Below, one piece after another: positions 35,702 to 43,526 of a stretch of 64,000 nucleotides of DNA. Each line of letters begins with the position of its first letter. Position 1 is the first letter of the stretch. The notes below the pieces were generated by a model that was not told the origin of the DNA, searched no databases, and saw only the letters and a list, made by a program, of their open reading frames with translations. Origin of the DNA: Streptomyces beihaiensis (lineage in GTDB: Bacteria; Actinomycetota; Actinomycetes; Streptomycetales; Streptomycetaceae); NCBI RefSeq assembly GCF_026274175.1, contig NZ_JAPHNL010000002.1:1-64000 (forward strand), in the 5' to 3' direction. Made by a program: the position numbers and the translations under genes.

Positions 35702-36028
35702 GGACCGGAGCCTAACCGGGCGTCTTCGGGCACCGATCCGTCACCCTCCCCTCCCACTCGCACACTACTTACAACAAACCGGTCACTTGCGAACAATCCG
35801 TCACCAACCCGTGACGTAGAGGTTTAGCGTCCTTCGCCAGGTGACCGGCTCCCCTCCACCGCCAGAACCCGGGGCGGGCAGCCGGACACCACCGCCGAGA
35901 AACCCGGCGGCGGCCCGCTCCCCCTGCACATTCGGGCCGCCGCCGGACCCGCGAAGCACCGCGCTCGGCAGCAGGACGACCCGGGCCCCAGTGCCCGGAA
36001 CCCGGAACCCGGAAGGACGTGGCTCGAC
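35702..36028. other. Upstream region of the second NlpC/P60 gene
   Basis: 327 bp between divergent genes. It holds the inverted repeat cgtcac-N6-gtgacg (35799-35804 and 35811-35816), a possible operator, and a GC-rich leader. I do not see the conserved blocks of the ydaO riboswitch that precedes the paralogue at 33065. The RBS ggaagga (36011-36017) lies at its end. Confidence 0.55.
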
Positions 36029-37108
36029 GTGGCGGCAGCGCACCGCAAGCCCCGACAGCGCTCCCTCAGCGGCCCTACGGCCCGCACCGCGGCCACCCTC
36101 GCCATAGCCTCCGCCGCGACCGCGGCCGCCTTCGACGGCGGCGCGGCCCACGCGGAACCGGACCTCACCCCCGCGCAGGTGAAGGCGAAGGTCGACAAGC
36201 TCTACCAGGAGGCCGAGACCGCCACCCAGAAGTACGACGGCGCGAAGGAGAAGGCGCGCGCCGCCGAGAAGAAGGTGCGCGCCCTGCAGGACGAGGCGTC
36301 CCGCCGCACCGCGGCCCTCGACTCCGAGCGGCAGCGCCTCGGATCGGCGGCGGCCGCGCAGTACCGCACCGGCGGCATCGACCCGTCGGTCCAGCTCCTC
36401 CTCTCCTCCCGCCCCGACCGCTACCTGGACCAGGCCGCCTTCGCCGACCGGATGGACACCCGGCAGGCCGCGACGGTGCTGCGGGTGAGCAAGGAGCTGC
36501 GCGCGATCGACCAGCTGCACGACCACGCCGACCGGCAGCTGGCGGATCTGGCGGCGCGGCAGCGGGAGTTGGCGCGCGAGAAGAAGACGGTCGAGAGGAA
36601 GCTCACGGAGGCCCGCGCCCTCCTGGCCCGCCTCTCCCCCGCGGAGCAGGCGGCGTTCACGGGCGCCGGCACCGCCACCGGCGGCCCGGACGCGCGAGCC
36701 TCCCGCTCGTCGACGTCCACGCGCACAGCCCTGCCGCCCGTCGCACAGAAGGCCCCCAACGCCCGTGCGGCGGCGGCCATCGCGTACGCGTACCGGGCCC
36801 TGGGCCGCCCCTACGTGTGGGGCGCGACGGGCCCGGACGCGTTCGACTGCTCGGGCCTGACGCAGGCCGCGTACCGCGCGGCGGGCGTCTCGATCCCCCG
36901 CACCACGTACACGCAGATCAACGCGGGCCGCCGCATCCCCCGCTCCCAACTGGAGCCGGGTGACCTGGTGTTCTTCTACTCGGGGATCAGCCACGTCGGC
37001 CTGTACATCGGCGGCGGCCGGATGATCCACGCGCCGAACCCGAGCGCGCCGGTTCGGATCGCGCCGATCGACGAGATGCCGTTCGCCGGGGCGACGCGCG
37101 TCGTGTGA
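36029..37108 (+). CDS. NlpC/P60 (C40) peptidoglycan endopeptidase, second copy
   Basis: 359 aa from GTG 36029. The signal peptide runs to about residue 41 (FDGGAAHAEP). A coiled coil (about 45-210) aligns with the paralogue at 33065 (VKAKVDKLYQEAETATQKYDGAKEK against VQKKVDGLYHQAEVATQKYNGAKER in its matching part). A short Ala/Thr/Ser linker leads to the NlpC/P60 domain, with Cys in DAFDCSGLT (about 273), His in HVGLYIGGG and HAP. Secreted cell-wall hydrolase acting on stem peptides. Both copies flank the TDT and small membrane genes, so the pair probably arose by local duplication. This copy has a different leader. Confidence 0.92.
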   Translation: MAAAHRKPRQRSLSGPTARTAATLAIASAATAAAFDGGAAHAEPDLTPAQVKAKVDKLYQEAETATQKYDGAKEKARAAEKKVRALQDEASRRTAALDSERQRLGSAAAAQYRTGGIDPSVQLLLSSRPDRYLDQAAFADRMDTRQAATVLRVSKELRAIDQLHDHADRQLADLAARQRELAREKKTVERKLTEARALLARLSPAEQAAFTGAGTATGGPDARASRSSTSTRTALPPVAQKAPNARAAAAIAYAYRALGRPYVWGATGPDAFDCSGLTQAAYRAAGVSIPRTTYTQINAGRRIPRSQLEPGDLVFFYSGISHVGLYIGGGRMIHAPNPSAPVRIAPIDEMPFAGATRVV

Positions 37109-37173
37109 CGAGCCCGCGCGCCCGCCCGCATAACTCGGTCGCACGACTGCGGCAAGCTGGTTATGGTGCCCGG

Positions 37174-37611
37174 ATGACGTCGACGATCAGACAGTTCCAG
37201 GTCACTTTCGACTGCGCCGAGCCCGAGCGCGTCGCCCGCTTCTGGTGCGAGGTACTGGGATACGTCGTGCCGCCGCCGCCCAAGGGGTTCGACAGCTGGG
37301 AGGCGTTCGACCGCTCGCTGCCGCCCGAGGACCAGGGCGCGGCGTTCGCCTGCGTCGACCCGACGGGCGTCGGCCCGCGGCTGTTCTTCCAGCGCGTCCC
37401 CGAAGGCAAGGTCGTCAAGAACCGGGTCCACCTCGACGTACGGGCCGGTGCCGGCCTGGTGGGCGAGGAGCGTCTCGCCACGCTCCAGGCGGAACGCGCG
37501 CGGCTTGAGGCGCTGGGCGCGGTGTGCGTGCTGGTGCAGGAGGCCGACGAGTACAACGAGTCGTGCATCACCATGCAGGACATCGAAGGCAACGAATTCT
37601 GCCTCGACTAG
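37174..37611 (+). CDS. VOC/glyoxalase-like domain protein
   Basis: 145 aa from ATG 37174. An extension to 37105 is unsupported. Starts MTSTIRQFQVTFDCAEPERVARFWCEVLGY, the typical first beta-alpha-beta unit of actinobacterial glyoxalase-like (VOC) proteins, and has the paired RVHLDVRA and MQDIEGNEFCLD strands that carry metal ligands (His, Glu) in the family. The sequence tatggt seven bases before the ATG could be a -10 element giving a leaderless mRNA. The substrate is unknown. Confidence 0.85.
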   Translation: MTSTIRQFQVTFDCAEPERVARFWCEVLGYVVPPPPKGFDSWEAFDRSLPPEDQGAAFACVDPTGVGPRLFFQRVPEGKVVKNRVHLDVRAGAGLVGEERLATLQAERARLEALGAVCVLVQEADEYNESCITMQDIEGNEFCLD

Positions 37612-37628
37612 ATCGACTGGATTTATCG

Positions 37629-37680
37629 GATCCAGTAGACCCGGTAGATCCAGTAGACCCGGTAGATCGAGTAGATCGAG
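37629..37680. repeat. 18-bp direct repeat in intergenic DNA
   Basis: gatccagtagacccggta occurs twice back to back (37629-37646, 37647-37664), followed by the degenerate gatcgagtagatcgag. It lies just after the VOC gene. It may be a simple replication-slippage product; no coding role. Confidence 0.85.
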
Positions 37681-37786
37681 ACAGACTCTTCTCCTCCCCC
37701 CAGTCGTTGTCACATATCGGCGGGGCGCTCCGTCATAGGGGTGCACCCGTCGACACGACGATGCGATCACGACCGAGGAGATGGAC

Positions 37787-38266
37787 ATGGAAGCCGAAGC
37801 CCGCCTCAACCTCTTAACCAACCCTGTCGCCGGCTCGTTCCTCAAGCGGATCGGCGCGGCAGGCGCCGTCGTCTCGAACTCGTCGCTGCCCGCGGCGACG
37901 CAGGAGCTGGTGAAGATCCGGGCCAGCCAGATCAACGGCTGCGGTTTCTGCACCGACATGCACACCAAGGACGCCGCGCACGCCGGGGAGACCTCGCTCC
38001 GCCTCAACCTGATCGCGGCCTGGCGCGAGGCGACGGTGTTCACCGACGCCGAGCGTGCGGCGCTGGAGCTGACGGAGCAGAGCACCCGGATCGCCGACGC
38101 GGCGGGCGGCGTCCCGGACGACGTCTGGGCGAACGCGGCCAAGCACTACGACGAGGAACAACTCGCGGCTCTCGTCTCCCTCATCGCCCTGATCAACACG
38201 TACAACCGCGTCAACGTCATCACCCAGCAGCCTGCGGGCAGCTACGAGGTGGGGATGTTCGGCTGA
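37787..38266 (+). CDS. Carboxymuconolactone decarboxylase/AhpD-like protein
   Basis: 159 aa from ATG 37787, preferred because gaggag lies six bases upstream; the ATG at 37781 abuts that RBS. All-helical AhpD-like fold with the redox pair CGFC in INGCGFCTDMHTKDA and the following His, as in alkylhydroperoxidase D and CMD proteins. Likely a thiol peroxidase or disulfide reductase in the cytosol under oxidative stress. Aromatic-ring decarboxylation is less likely because no pathway genes are near. ttgtca about 80 bp upstream may be a -35 element. Confidence 0.87.
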   Translation: MEAEARLNLLTNPVAGSFLKRIGAAGAVVSNSSLPAATQELVKIRASQINGCGFCTDMHTKDAAHAGETSLRLNLIAAWREATVFTDAERAALELTEQSTRIADAAGGVPDDVWANAAKHYDEEQLAALVSLIALINTYNRVNVITQQPAGSYEVGMFG

Positions 38267-38350
38267 CCACCAGCCGCTGCCGACCCTACGAACCGGTGCG
38301 GCGGGCGACCGGCCCGGCGCACCGGAGTGGTCAGATCCAGTCAGATCAAG

Positions 38351-38722
38351 TCAGATCCTCCAGGAACGGAGGCGGTCCGCGGCGTCGAACACGTCGAGAC
38401 TGCCGTCCCGCAGGCCCTTGACCAGTTCGACCAGCGCCCCGTAAGGCGGGTCGACGCCGGCCCCCGCCTGCCGCATGTACTGAACCGCCAGCGCACACCC
38501 GAAAACGGTGTTGTCCGCAGGCAGCGGCTTCAGCGCGACGGTGGTGTGCAGCAGAGCGGCCGCACCCCATGCCTCGTCCGCCTCTTCACCGAGACGGGGG
38601 GTGTTCACCCGCTGCCGCGAGCAAGCGGCGGCAAGAGCGGAGTAGTCACGTACCTCAGGCGACTCGGGCAGCGCCGAGTCCTGGACGTCCAAGAGCCATC
38701 CGACGTCGACGTTCAGTTCCAC
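38351..38722 (-). CDS. Doc/Fic-family toxin component
   Basis: 123 aa from GTG 38722 (VELNVDVGWLLDVQ), 7 bp after the antitoxin stop. The family signature region is LLHTTVALKPLPADNTVFGCALAVQYM, where streptomycete Doc-like proteins have a degenerate Fic motif instead of HPFxxGN(K/G)R. The C-terminus DVFDAADRLRSWRI is characteristic. Canonical Doc phosphorylates EF-Tu. The loss of the catalytic His and most of the loop here leaves activity doubtful. It is the last gene of a three-gene minus-strand operon. Confidence 0.78.
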   Translation of the reverse strand: MELNVDVGWLLDVQDSALPESPEVRDYSALAAACSRQRVNTPRLGEEADEAWGAAALLHTTVALKPLPADNTVFGCALAVQYMRQAGAGVDPPYGALVELVKGLRDGSLDVFDAADRLRSWRI

Positions 38723-38729
38723 GTGCCCC

Positions 38730-38978
38730 TCAGGCTGCCTCGGACGACGGCTTGGCCGTCGTGTCGTTTCCGGCGGGCGCGTCGTCGGGGAACGCGGCCC
38801 GGAACTCTTCCTTGTGGTCGTCGATGAACTTCTTGGCGCCCTCCACGAACACCCGGCGCGCGTGTTCACGCACGGTGATGTCGTGGACGTACGCCTTGAC
38901 GCTCTTGCCGTCAGCGGCTGCGAGCGCCCGCACGACGACCAGCTCTTCCTCGGTGAATTCCACGTTCAATGCAGGCAT
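38730..38978 (-). CDS. Antitoxin of the Doc-like pair (ribbon-helix-helix type)
   Basis: 82 aa from ATG 38978. The beta strand (ALNVEFTEEELVVVRALAAADG) and two helices (SVKAYVHDITVREHARRVFVEGAKKFIDDH) resemble Arc/MetJ-type or Phd-like antitoxins, with a disordered acidic C-terminal tail for toxin binding. RBS ggagg is immediately upstream. Its start overlaps the 3' end of a truncated gene by 13 bp, so the operon had at least three genes. Probably an autorepressor. Confidence 0.75.
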   Translation of the reverse strand: MPALNVEFTEEELVVVRALAAADGKSVKAYVHDITVREHARRVFVEGAKKFIDDHKEEFRAAFPDDAPAGNDTTAKPSSEAA

Positions 38979-39353
38979 ACCTCCAGATTAGGGGTTCCGG
39001 TACCGGACCGGTACCGGAAGTCGTCGGTGCTCTCCCGGCACCCCTTGCACAGCCCACCCGGCAGAGCCTCCGGCCGCCCCGGACGACCGCACTCGGTGCA
39101 CTCGACCAAGCGCCGGGGCTCCGGCCGGGCGGTCGGGACGGTGGCGCCGCGCGGTTCCCGTTGCGGCGGCAGCTTGTCGCGCAGGCGCCGGGCGAGGAAG
39201 GCGCGGGCGGAGTGGACGTGGGCCGGGAGGCTGTTGCTGAGCGCGCGGGCGAAGGCGTACGGGTCCGGGTCCCTGGCCAGCCACTCCGCTGCCGCGTCCT
39301 CCAGTTCCGCGCAATCCGCCGCCGAGAGGATCAGACGGGGATCGCTGAGGCCG
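38966..39353 (-). pseudogene. C-terminal remnant of a chromosomal gene cut by the IS/deletion
   Basis: An open frame with strong third-position GC bias begins at the IS boundary (GLSDPRLILSAADCAELE...) and ends at TGA 38966-38968. It contains a helical segment (AAEWLARDPDPYAFARALSNSLP) and a possible four-Cys knuckle (VECTECGRPG...LCKGCRES). In Streptomyces this type of C-terminus belongs to HTH-domain proteins upstream of the Doc-like toxin/antitoxin pair. The N-terminal part and start are missing, replaced by the IS inverted repeat. Confidence 0.7.
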
Positions 39354-39380
39354 TGACCATCCCCTCGTAGCGTGGAGCCC
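39354..39380 (+). repeat. IS left inverted repeat
   Basis: About 19 of 27 positions match the reverse complement of 40686-40712, including an unbroken ATCCCCT block. It abuts the truncated chromosomal gene. Confidence 0.8.
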
Positions 39381-39405
39381 GTGATTGCAGGGGAAGTTGG
39401 GATTC

Positions 39406-39756
39406 ATGGGGCCCAAGAAGAAGCCGTCGTACGACGCCGAGTTCCGTGAGGGTGCGGTGCGCATCGTGGTCGAGACCGGCAGGTCGGCCGGGGAGGTCGC
39501 CGAGGAGCTCGGCATCAACCCGGGCACGCTGCACAGCTGGGTGTCGCGGTGGCGGCGCAACGGGACGACGTCCTCGGACCGGCCCGCACAACCGACAGCC
39601 GCCAGTGGCGGTGGCGGTGGCGGTCGGGTGCGGGAGGCCGAGCGGGCCGAGCTGGAGCGGTTGCGCCGGGAGATCGGGGAGAAGAACAAGCGGATCCGGG
39701 AGCTGGAGATGGAGCGTGATGTCTTCAAGCGATGCATGGCCCTCTGGGTGAAGTGA
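39406..39756 (+). CDS. IS3-type transposase OrfA
   Basis: 116 aa from ATG 39406 (MGPKKKPSYDAEF), with ggggaag upstream. The N-terminal HTH_Tnp_1 domain (EFREGAVRIVVETGRSAGEVAEELGINPGTLHSWVSRW) binds the terminal repeats. A Gly-rich hinge follows, then a leucine-zipper-like coiled coil (AELERLRREIGEKNKRIRELEMERDVFKR). The stop overlaps the presumed OrfB start (GTGA at 39753-39756), fitting coupled or frameshifted translation. Confidence 0.88.
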   Translation: MGPKKKPSYDAEFREGAVRIVVETGRSAGEVAEELGINPGTLHSWVSRWRRNGTTSSDRPAQPTAASGGGGGGRVREAERAELERLRREIGEKNKRIRELEMERDVFKRCMALWVK

Positions 39757-40681
39757 CCGAGAACGCTCCGGAGGCGGTGGTCGCCTTCATCGGTAACCAG
39801 AGGGCCGGGCACGGCGTCCCGCACCGGGTGTCCTGCCGGGTGGTCGGGGTGAGCGAGGCGTGGTTCTACAAGCGGCGCCGACGTCCCGACGAGCCGACGA
39901 AACGCGAGGTCAGGAGGGCGAGACTGGAGGAGCGGATCACCACTACTTCACCGCGTCCGGCGGCACCTACGGCTCGCCGAGGATCACCCTGGACCTGTGG
40001 GCGGAGGGCTGGAAGGTGTCGGTGAACACGGTCGCGGAGATCATGGCCGAGCTCGGTCTGCAGGGCCGCAAGCCGCCCAGGCGGCGGTCGCTGACCCGGC
40101 AGGGCAAGCGGAAGGCCGCCCCTGACCTGGTGCATCGCCGTTTCGACGCGGTGGCCCCGGACGTGCTCTGGTACGGGGACATGACGGAGATCGAGACCGG
40201 TGAGGGCAAGATCTATCTGGCCACGGTCATCGACGCGTTCTCTCGCCGTTGCCTCGGCTACGCCATGGGCGAGCACCATGACGCGGCCCTGGTCGGAGCG
40301 TCGTTGAAGATGGCCACCGCGACGCGCGGCGGCCGAAGGGACGGGACGATCTTCCACAGCGACAGGGGAAGTGAGTACACGTCAGAGGCGTACAACACCC
40401 TGTGTGACCGCCTGGGCGTGGTGCAGTCCATGGGGCGGGTGGGGTCGGCGCTGGACAACGCCGCCGCGGAGTCGTTCAACTCACTGATCAAGGTCGAGTA
40501 CATACACCGGCACCGGTTCGCCACCCGCACCGAGGCCCGCCTGAAGATCGCCACCTGGACCACCGGGTTCTACAACCCGCGACGCAGGCACAGCGCGGCC
40601 GGCGGCCCGCCGCCGGAAGAGTTCGAACGGACCATCACCACAGCACGCAAGAAGAGCGACCAGAGATGCCAGGCCGCATAG
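39753..40681 (+). pseudogene. IS3-type transposase OrfB, frameshifted
   Basis: The first frame (VTENAPEAVVAFIGNQRAGHG...RRARLEERI) is interrupted near 39938, after which the protein continues one frame over (HYFTASGGTYGSPRITLDLW). A single missing base explains it. The DDE residues are all visible in the second frame: Asp in WYGDMTEI, Asp in FHSDRGSEY and Glu in NAAAESFNSLIK. The end is PPPEEFER...QRCQAA. This break is separate from the normal OrfA/OrfB overlap, so the element is probably immobile unless helped in trans. Confidence 0.85.
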
Positions 40682-40685
40682 GAGA

Positions 40686-40712
40686 GGTCTCTACGAAACC
40701 AGGGGATTGACA
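40686..40712 (-). repeat. IS right inverted repeat
   Basis: Partner of 39354-39380. It abuts the remnant excisionase gene, whose frame starts directly after it. Confidence 0.8.
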
Positions 40713-40831
40713 TCTACGACCTCCTGCGCACCCGGGAGCTCCCCTCTCTCACCCTCGGCCGGGCCCGGCGCATCCCCGCCCACGCCCTCGATCACCTCAT
40801 CACCACCCGACTCGAACAGGAAGCCGCCTAA
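40713..40831 (+). pseudogene. C-terminal remnant of an AICE excisionase (Xis)
   Basis: The frame YDLLRTRELPSLTLGRARRIPAHALDHL...EQEAA starts at the IS end and aligns with the C-terminal two thirds of the intact Xis at 50641-50826 (YDLLRTRRLASLTIGRARRIPTHALADYV). The winged-helix N-terminus is missing. Its TAA overlaps the integrase ATG (TAATG at 40829-40833), preserving the original operon layout. Confidence 0.85.
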
Positions 40832-42163
40832 TGAGCACCCGCGACTCCGACCCAAACCCGACATCCCGGCGCGTCCGTGCCAACGGAGACGGCACCGTCT
40901 ACCAGCGCAAGGACGGCCGCTGGGAAGCCGCCCGATACGTCCTCGCCCCCGGCAACACCCGCAGGCGCGTCAGCGTCTACGGCACGACGCGGGCGGAGGC
41001 CCTCGCCAGGCTGACGGAGAAGATCGCGGCCAGCAACCGCGGGGTCCCCATCGTCACCGCACAGGGCAGCCTCGCCAACTACCTGGCCTACTGGCTGGAA
41101 AACGTCGCCGTCCACCACCTCCGCGAAACAACCCACACACGCTACACCGCCGTCGTCGCCCAGTACCTCATACCGGGGCTGGGCCGGAAGAAGCTCGCCA
41201 AGCTCACCGCGAAGGACGTCCGGACCTGGCTCAATGAGCTGCGGACCGTTTGCCAGTGCTGCGCGCGCCATCGACGCGGGACGCGACCCGAACGCGCAGG
41301 CCAGCCGCCGCCCTCGCTGCTGCAGCCTCGGCCGCTGCTGCCACAAGCGGCTCTCGCCGCTGACGCTCGCGTACATCCACTCCGTGCTCAAGTTCGCCCT
41401 GGAGCACGCCGTCCGCGAGGAGGAGATCCCGCGCAACGTCGCACGGAACGTCCGCACCGGGACACCCCGCCCACGTCGGTTCAACCCTCTGACCGCCGAC
41501 GAGGCCCGCCAGCTCCTTACCGCTGCACAAGGGCATCGGCTCGCCTCGCTGTTCGAGCTGGCGCTGCGCACCGGACTGCGCAAGGGCGAACTCCTCGGCC
41601 TGCACTGGGAAGACCTCGACCTCGACGGCGGCACGGCCAGCATCCGCCGCACCCTGCAGCGCACCCGAAGCAGCGGCATGGCCGGCTTGCCCACCAAGAC
41701 CATCAGCTCCGAGCGGCGCATCGCCCTGCCCGCCCCCTGCATCACCTCGCTCCGAGCACACCGACAGCGCCAGGCCAAGGAGCGGAACCAGGTAGTTGCG
41801 GACCTGCAGGGCAGCGGATACGTCTTCACCCGGCCGGACGGGCACCCGATCGAACCCGCCACCCTCACCCGGCACTTCAACGGGCTCCTCCGTGACGCGC
41901 ACCTGAGGCCGATCCGGTTCCACGACCTGAGGCACTCAACCGCGACGCTGCTCCTGGAGCAGGGGGTCGAGCTCGTCGTCATCAAGGAGCTGCTCGGTCA
42001 CGCTCACATCGGGGTGACTGCGACGGTCTACGCACACGTCCGGCTCCGTCTCCAGCGCCAGGCCATCGACCTCCTCGGACACGCCCTCAGCAACCTCCCC
42101 GAGGCGGCCACTGAGCCCGACGGCGGCGACGAACCGCCACTTCGTGCAGCACCCGTCCACTGA
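40831..42163 (+). pseudogene. Tyrosine-type integrase of a first AICE remnant, frameshifted
   Basis: The N-terminal frame (MSTRDSDPNPTSRRVRANGDGTVYQRKDG...LNELRTVCQCCAR) breaks at about 41261-41269. There the intact homologue at 50823-52139 has two extra bases. The second frame (AIDAGRDPNAQASRRPRCCS...) carries the whole catalytic domain: Arg in LRTGLRKGELLGL, HDLRHS, the GHAHIG His and Tyr in VTATVYAHV. The two integrases are very similar over their full length. Together with the Xis remnant this is the end of an older integrative element. Confidence 0.88.
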
Positions 42164-42209
42164 CGTTGCCGTCAACTACTGCCGTCAAGCGCCCACCGCA
42201 AGCCACCGT

Positions 42210-42240
42210 GGCCCCTCCGGAAGATCATTCTGGAGGGGCC
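42210..42240. terminator. Hairpin after the integrase remnant
   Basis: The stem ggcccctcc(gg) 42210-42220 pairs with 42230-42240 (one G-T pair). It lies between the convergent integrase remnant and SUKH-4 gene. Upstream, tgacgttgccgtcaac...tgccgtca (about 42161-42186) also occurs after the intact integrase and may be arm-type integrase sites. Confidence 0.6.
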
Positions 42241-42373
42241 GCCGTCATTATTTCAATTGCAGATTCTGCGCAGCCCCACCACGAATCATTGCTCCGCATT
42301 CATAAGTTCATGAAGCCCTACAGAGAACTTGCCTCGACCATGCAAAATAGATCGAGCCAGGCAGGCATTCGAC

Positions 42374-42922
42374 TCACCATCCTTCAATAACACCATTCCA
42401 CCAGGCGAAGCGAAGGTCATCGCGAATAGCCGAGTCAACCGTCTGTGCATATTGCTGAAATCGCCCCAAGGAATCATACAGATACTCGTAGTCCTCGACG
42501 CCAATGAGGATTCTCCTAACAAACGCCCACCTCCAGGAGATGTCAACGAATAGCGCGGCGGAGGAATTGATATAACTCAAGCCCAAGGTGTCATCATCGG
42601 GAACTCCCACAACCTCCCCACTATCGGCCACCACGCCAATCTCCCGACGCCAGTATGAGCCCAGCGAGTACGCCTCTACTCCGCGGCGCCGAATCGAGGG
42701 ATCGTTCCCCGACTGAAGCGACCCGACGAGCTGGATTCCTCCCCGCCCACCGCCTTCCTCAAAGACGGCAATGCCATATTCTCGCAGGGCAAGAGAATCC
42801 TCCTCAGCAATGTTCCACCGCTGCTCTTCGCCCAGGCGAGAGGCTGGCAACCCCCAGCTGACCACTTGCGCCAGGGGAGCCGCGAGGCACTCTTCAAGCG
42901 TGGGGGGTACGTCACGGTTCAT
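42374..42922 (-). CDS. SUKH-4-family immunity protein
   Basis: 182 aa from ATG 42922, with gaggaag upstream. Features of the SUKH-4 group: VVSWGLPASRLG, an acidic turn, LGSYWRREIGVVADSGEVVGV, then the YINSSAALFVDISWRW segment and a C-terminal LGRFQQYAQTVDSAI...WWNGVIEGW. SUKH proteins neutralise the adjacent polymorphic toxin by binding its tip. The partner is the orphan deaminase-like tip just upstream on the same strand, separated by a strong hairpin. GC content is clearly below the chromosomal average, typical of exchanged tip/immunity cassettes. Confidence 0.82.
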   Translation of the reverse strand: MNRDVPPTLEECLAAPLAQVVSWGLPASRLGEEQRWNIAEEDSLALREYGIAVFEEGGGRGGIQLVGSLQSGNDPSIRRRGVEAYSLGSYWRREIGVVADSGEVVGVPDDDTLGLSYINSSAALFVDISWRWAFVRRILIGVEDYEYLYDSLGRFQQYAQTVDSAIRDDLRFAWWNGVIEGW

Positions 42923-42950
42923 GTGGCACTTCTTCCTCTCGGAACACCGC

Positions 42951-42986
42951 AGGGCTTGGCCCGCCCATCTGGGCGGGCCAAGCCCT
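42951..42986 (-). terminator. 16-bp hairpin between toxin tip and immunity gene
   Basis: Perfect stem agggcttggcccgccc (42951-42966) with 42971-42986 and a 4-nt loop. It sits after the toxin-tip stop and before the immunity RBS. Confidence 0.75.
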
Positions 42987-43025
42987 GATTCTATTCGGCG
43001 GGCAGGCGGCCCGCCTCGCGGGCAG

Positions 43026-43526
43026 CTAGCCTATCCATTCGAATCCCGGAAGGCCCGGCGGTGCTCCACGATAGCTACCCATGGCCCTCGCTATCGCACC
43101 GGCATTCTTTGCCCCGTTATTTATACCGTCAGGATTTAGAGTCCAGGATATATCAGCATTTCCATACCTACCCATCCTGGCCGAGCAGTTGTGCGGATCG
43201 GTAGTACAAGGGACTCGCTCAGAATATATTTCCGTCACATCATCAGGGGAGATTCCATTAGCATCGAGGTAATTGTCGAGGATCTCCTCCGAGTGCAGCC
43301 CACCGGGATCGTTTGCTGCCGCCAGGAATCTGGAATCTCCACCGCTGCCAATCCGATAGACAGCGACATTCTGCCCAGGCTTAACCCTGTTTACCATCCG
43401 CGCATTCATCGCAACCTGCGACGTCGTAGACGACGGATCATTTAGAGTGCAAACACCGTTGGTGTTGTGGACCAAGATTGGCGTGCCGCCCGCTACAACA
43501 TAGTACGTGTGCTCGCCGGGCGGGCG
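43026..43526 (-). pseudogene. Orphan RHS toxin tip: deaminase-like domain with remnant Hint end
   Basis: Open frame of 167 codons preceded by TGA at 43527-43529. It begins PPGEHTYYVVAGGTPILVHNTNGV, the last residues of an RHS pretoxin/Hint region as in the full gene at 53.1 kb (HTYYVLAGATPILVHN). The roughly 145-residue tip then has a cytidine-deaminase-like set of zinc ligands: HSE in LHSEEILDNYL, and PC plus a distal C in YSERVPCTTDPHNCSA. This resembles XOO_2897-type or other nucleic-acid/nucleotide deaminase toxins. No RBS or normal start is evident (a TTG at 43475 is possible), so it is a silent cassette that could be expressed after recombination into an RHS gene. Confidence 0.72.

Larger units (their letters stand above)
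39354..40712 (+). mobile_element. IS3-family-like insertion sequence, 1,359 bp, defective
   Basis: Bounded by imperfect 27-bp terminal inverted repeats starting TGACCATCCCCT (left) and, on the other strand, TGTCAATCCCCT (right). It encodes OrfA (HTH) and OrfB (DDE integrase) in overlapping frames, the IS3 arrangement. OrfB has a frameshift, so it is probably dead. The flanking triplets (ccg left, tct right) do not match, so there is no target duplication. The left flank is chromosome and the right flank an integrative-element gene, which indicates a deletion or rearrangement. Confidence 0.88.

Noticed and set aside
42286-42546. 86-codon minus-strand frame overlapping the SUKH-4 gene
   Set aside because: It is an alternative frame of SUKH-4 with no own RBS or motif.
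43028-43055. tRNA-like T-arm (attcgaatcccgg) near the deaminase tip
   Set aside because: It is codons of the tip C-terminus; no acceptor, D or anticodon arms fit. No tRNA was found at either end of the integrative element.
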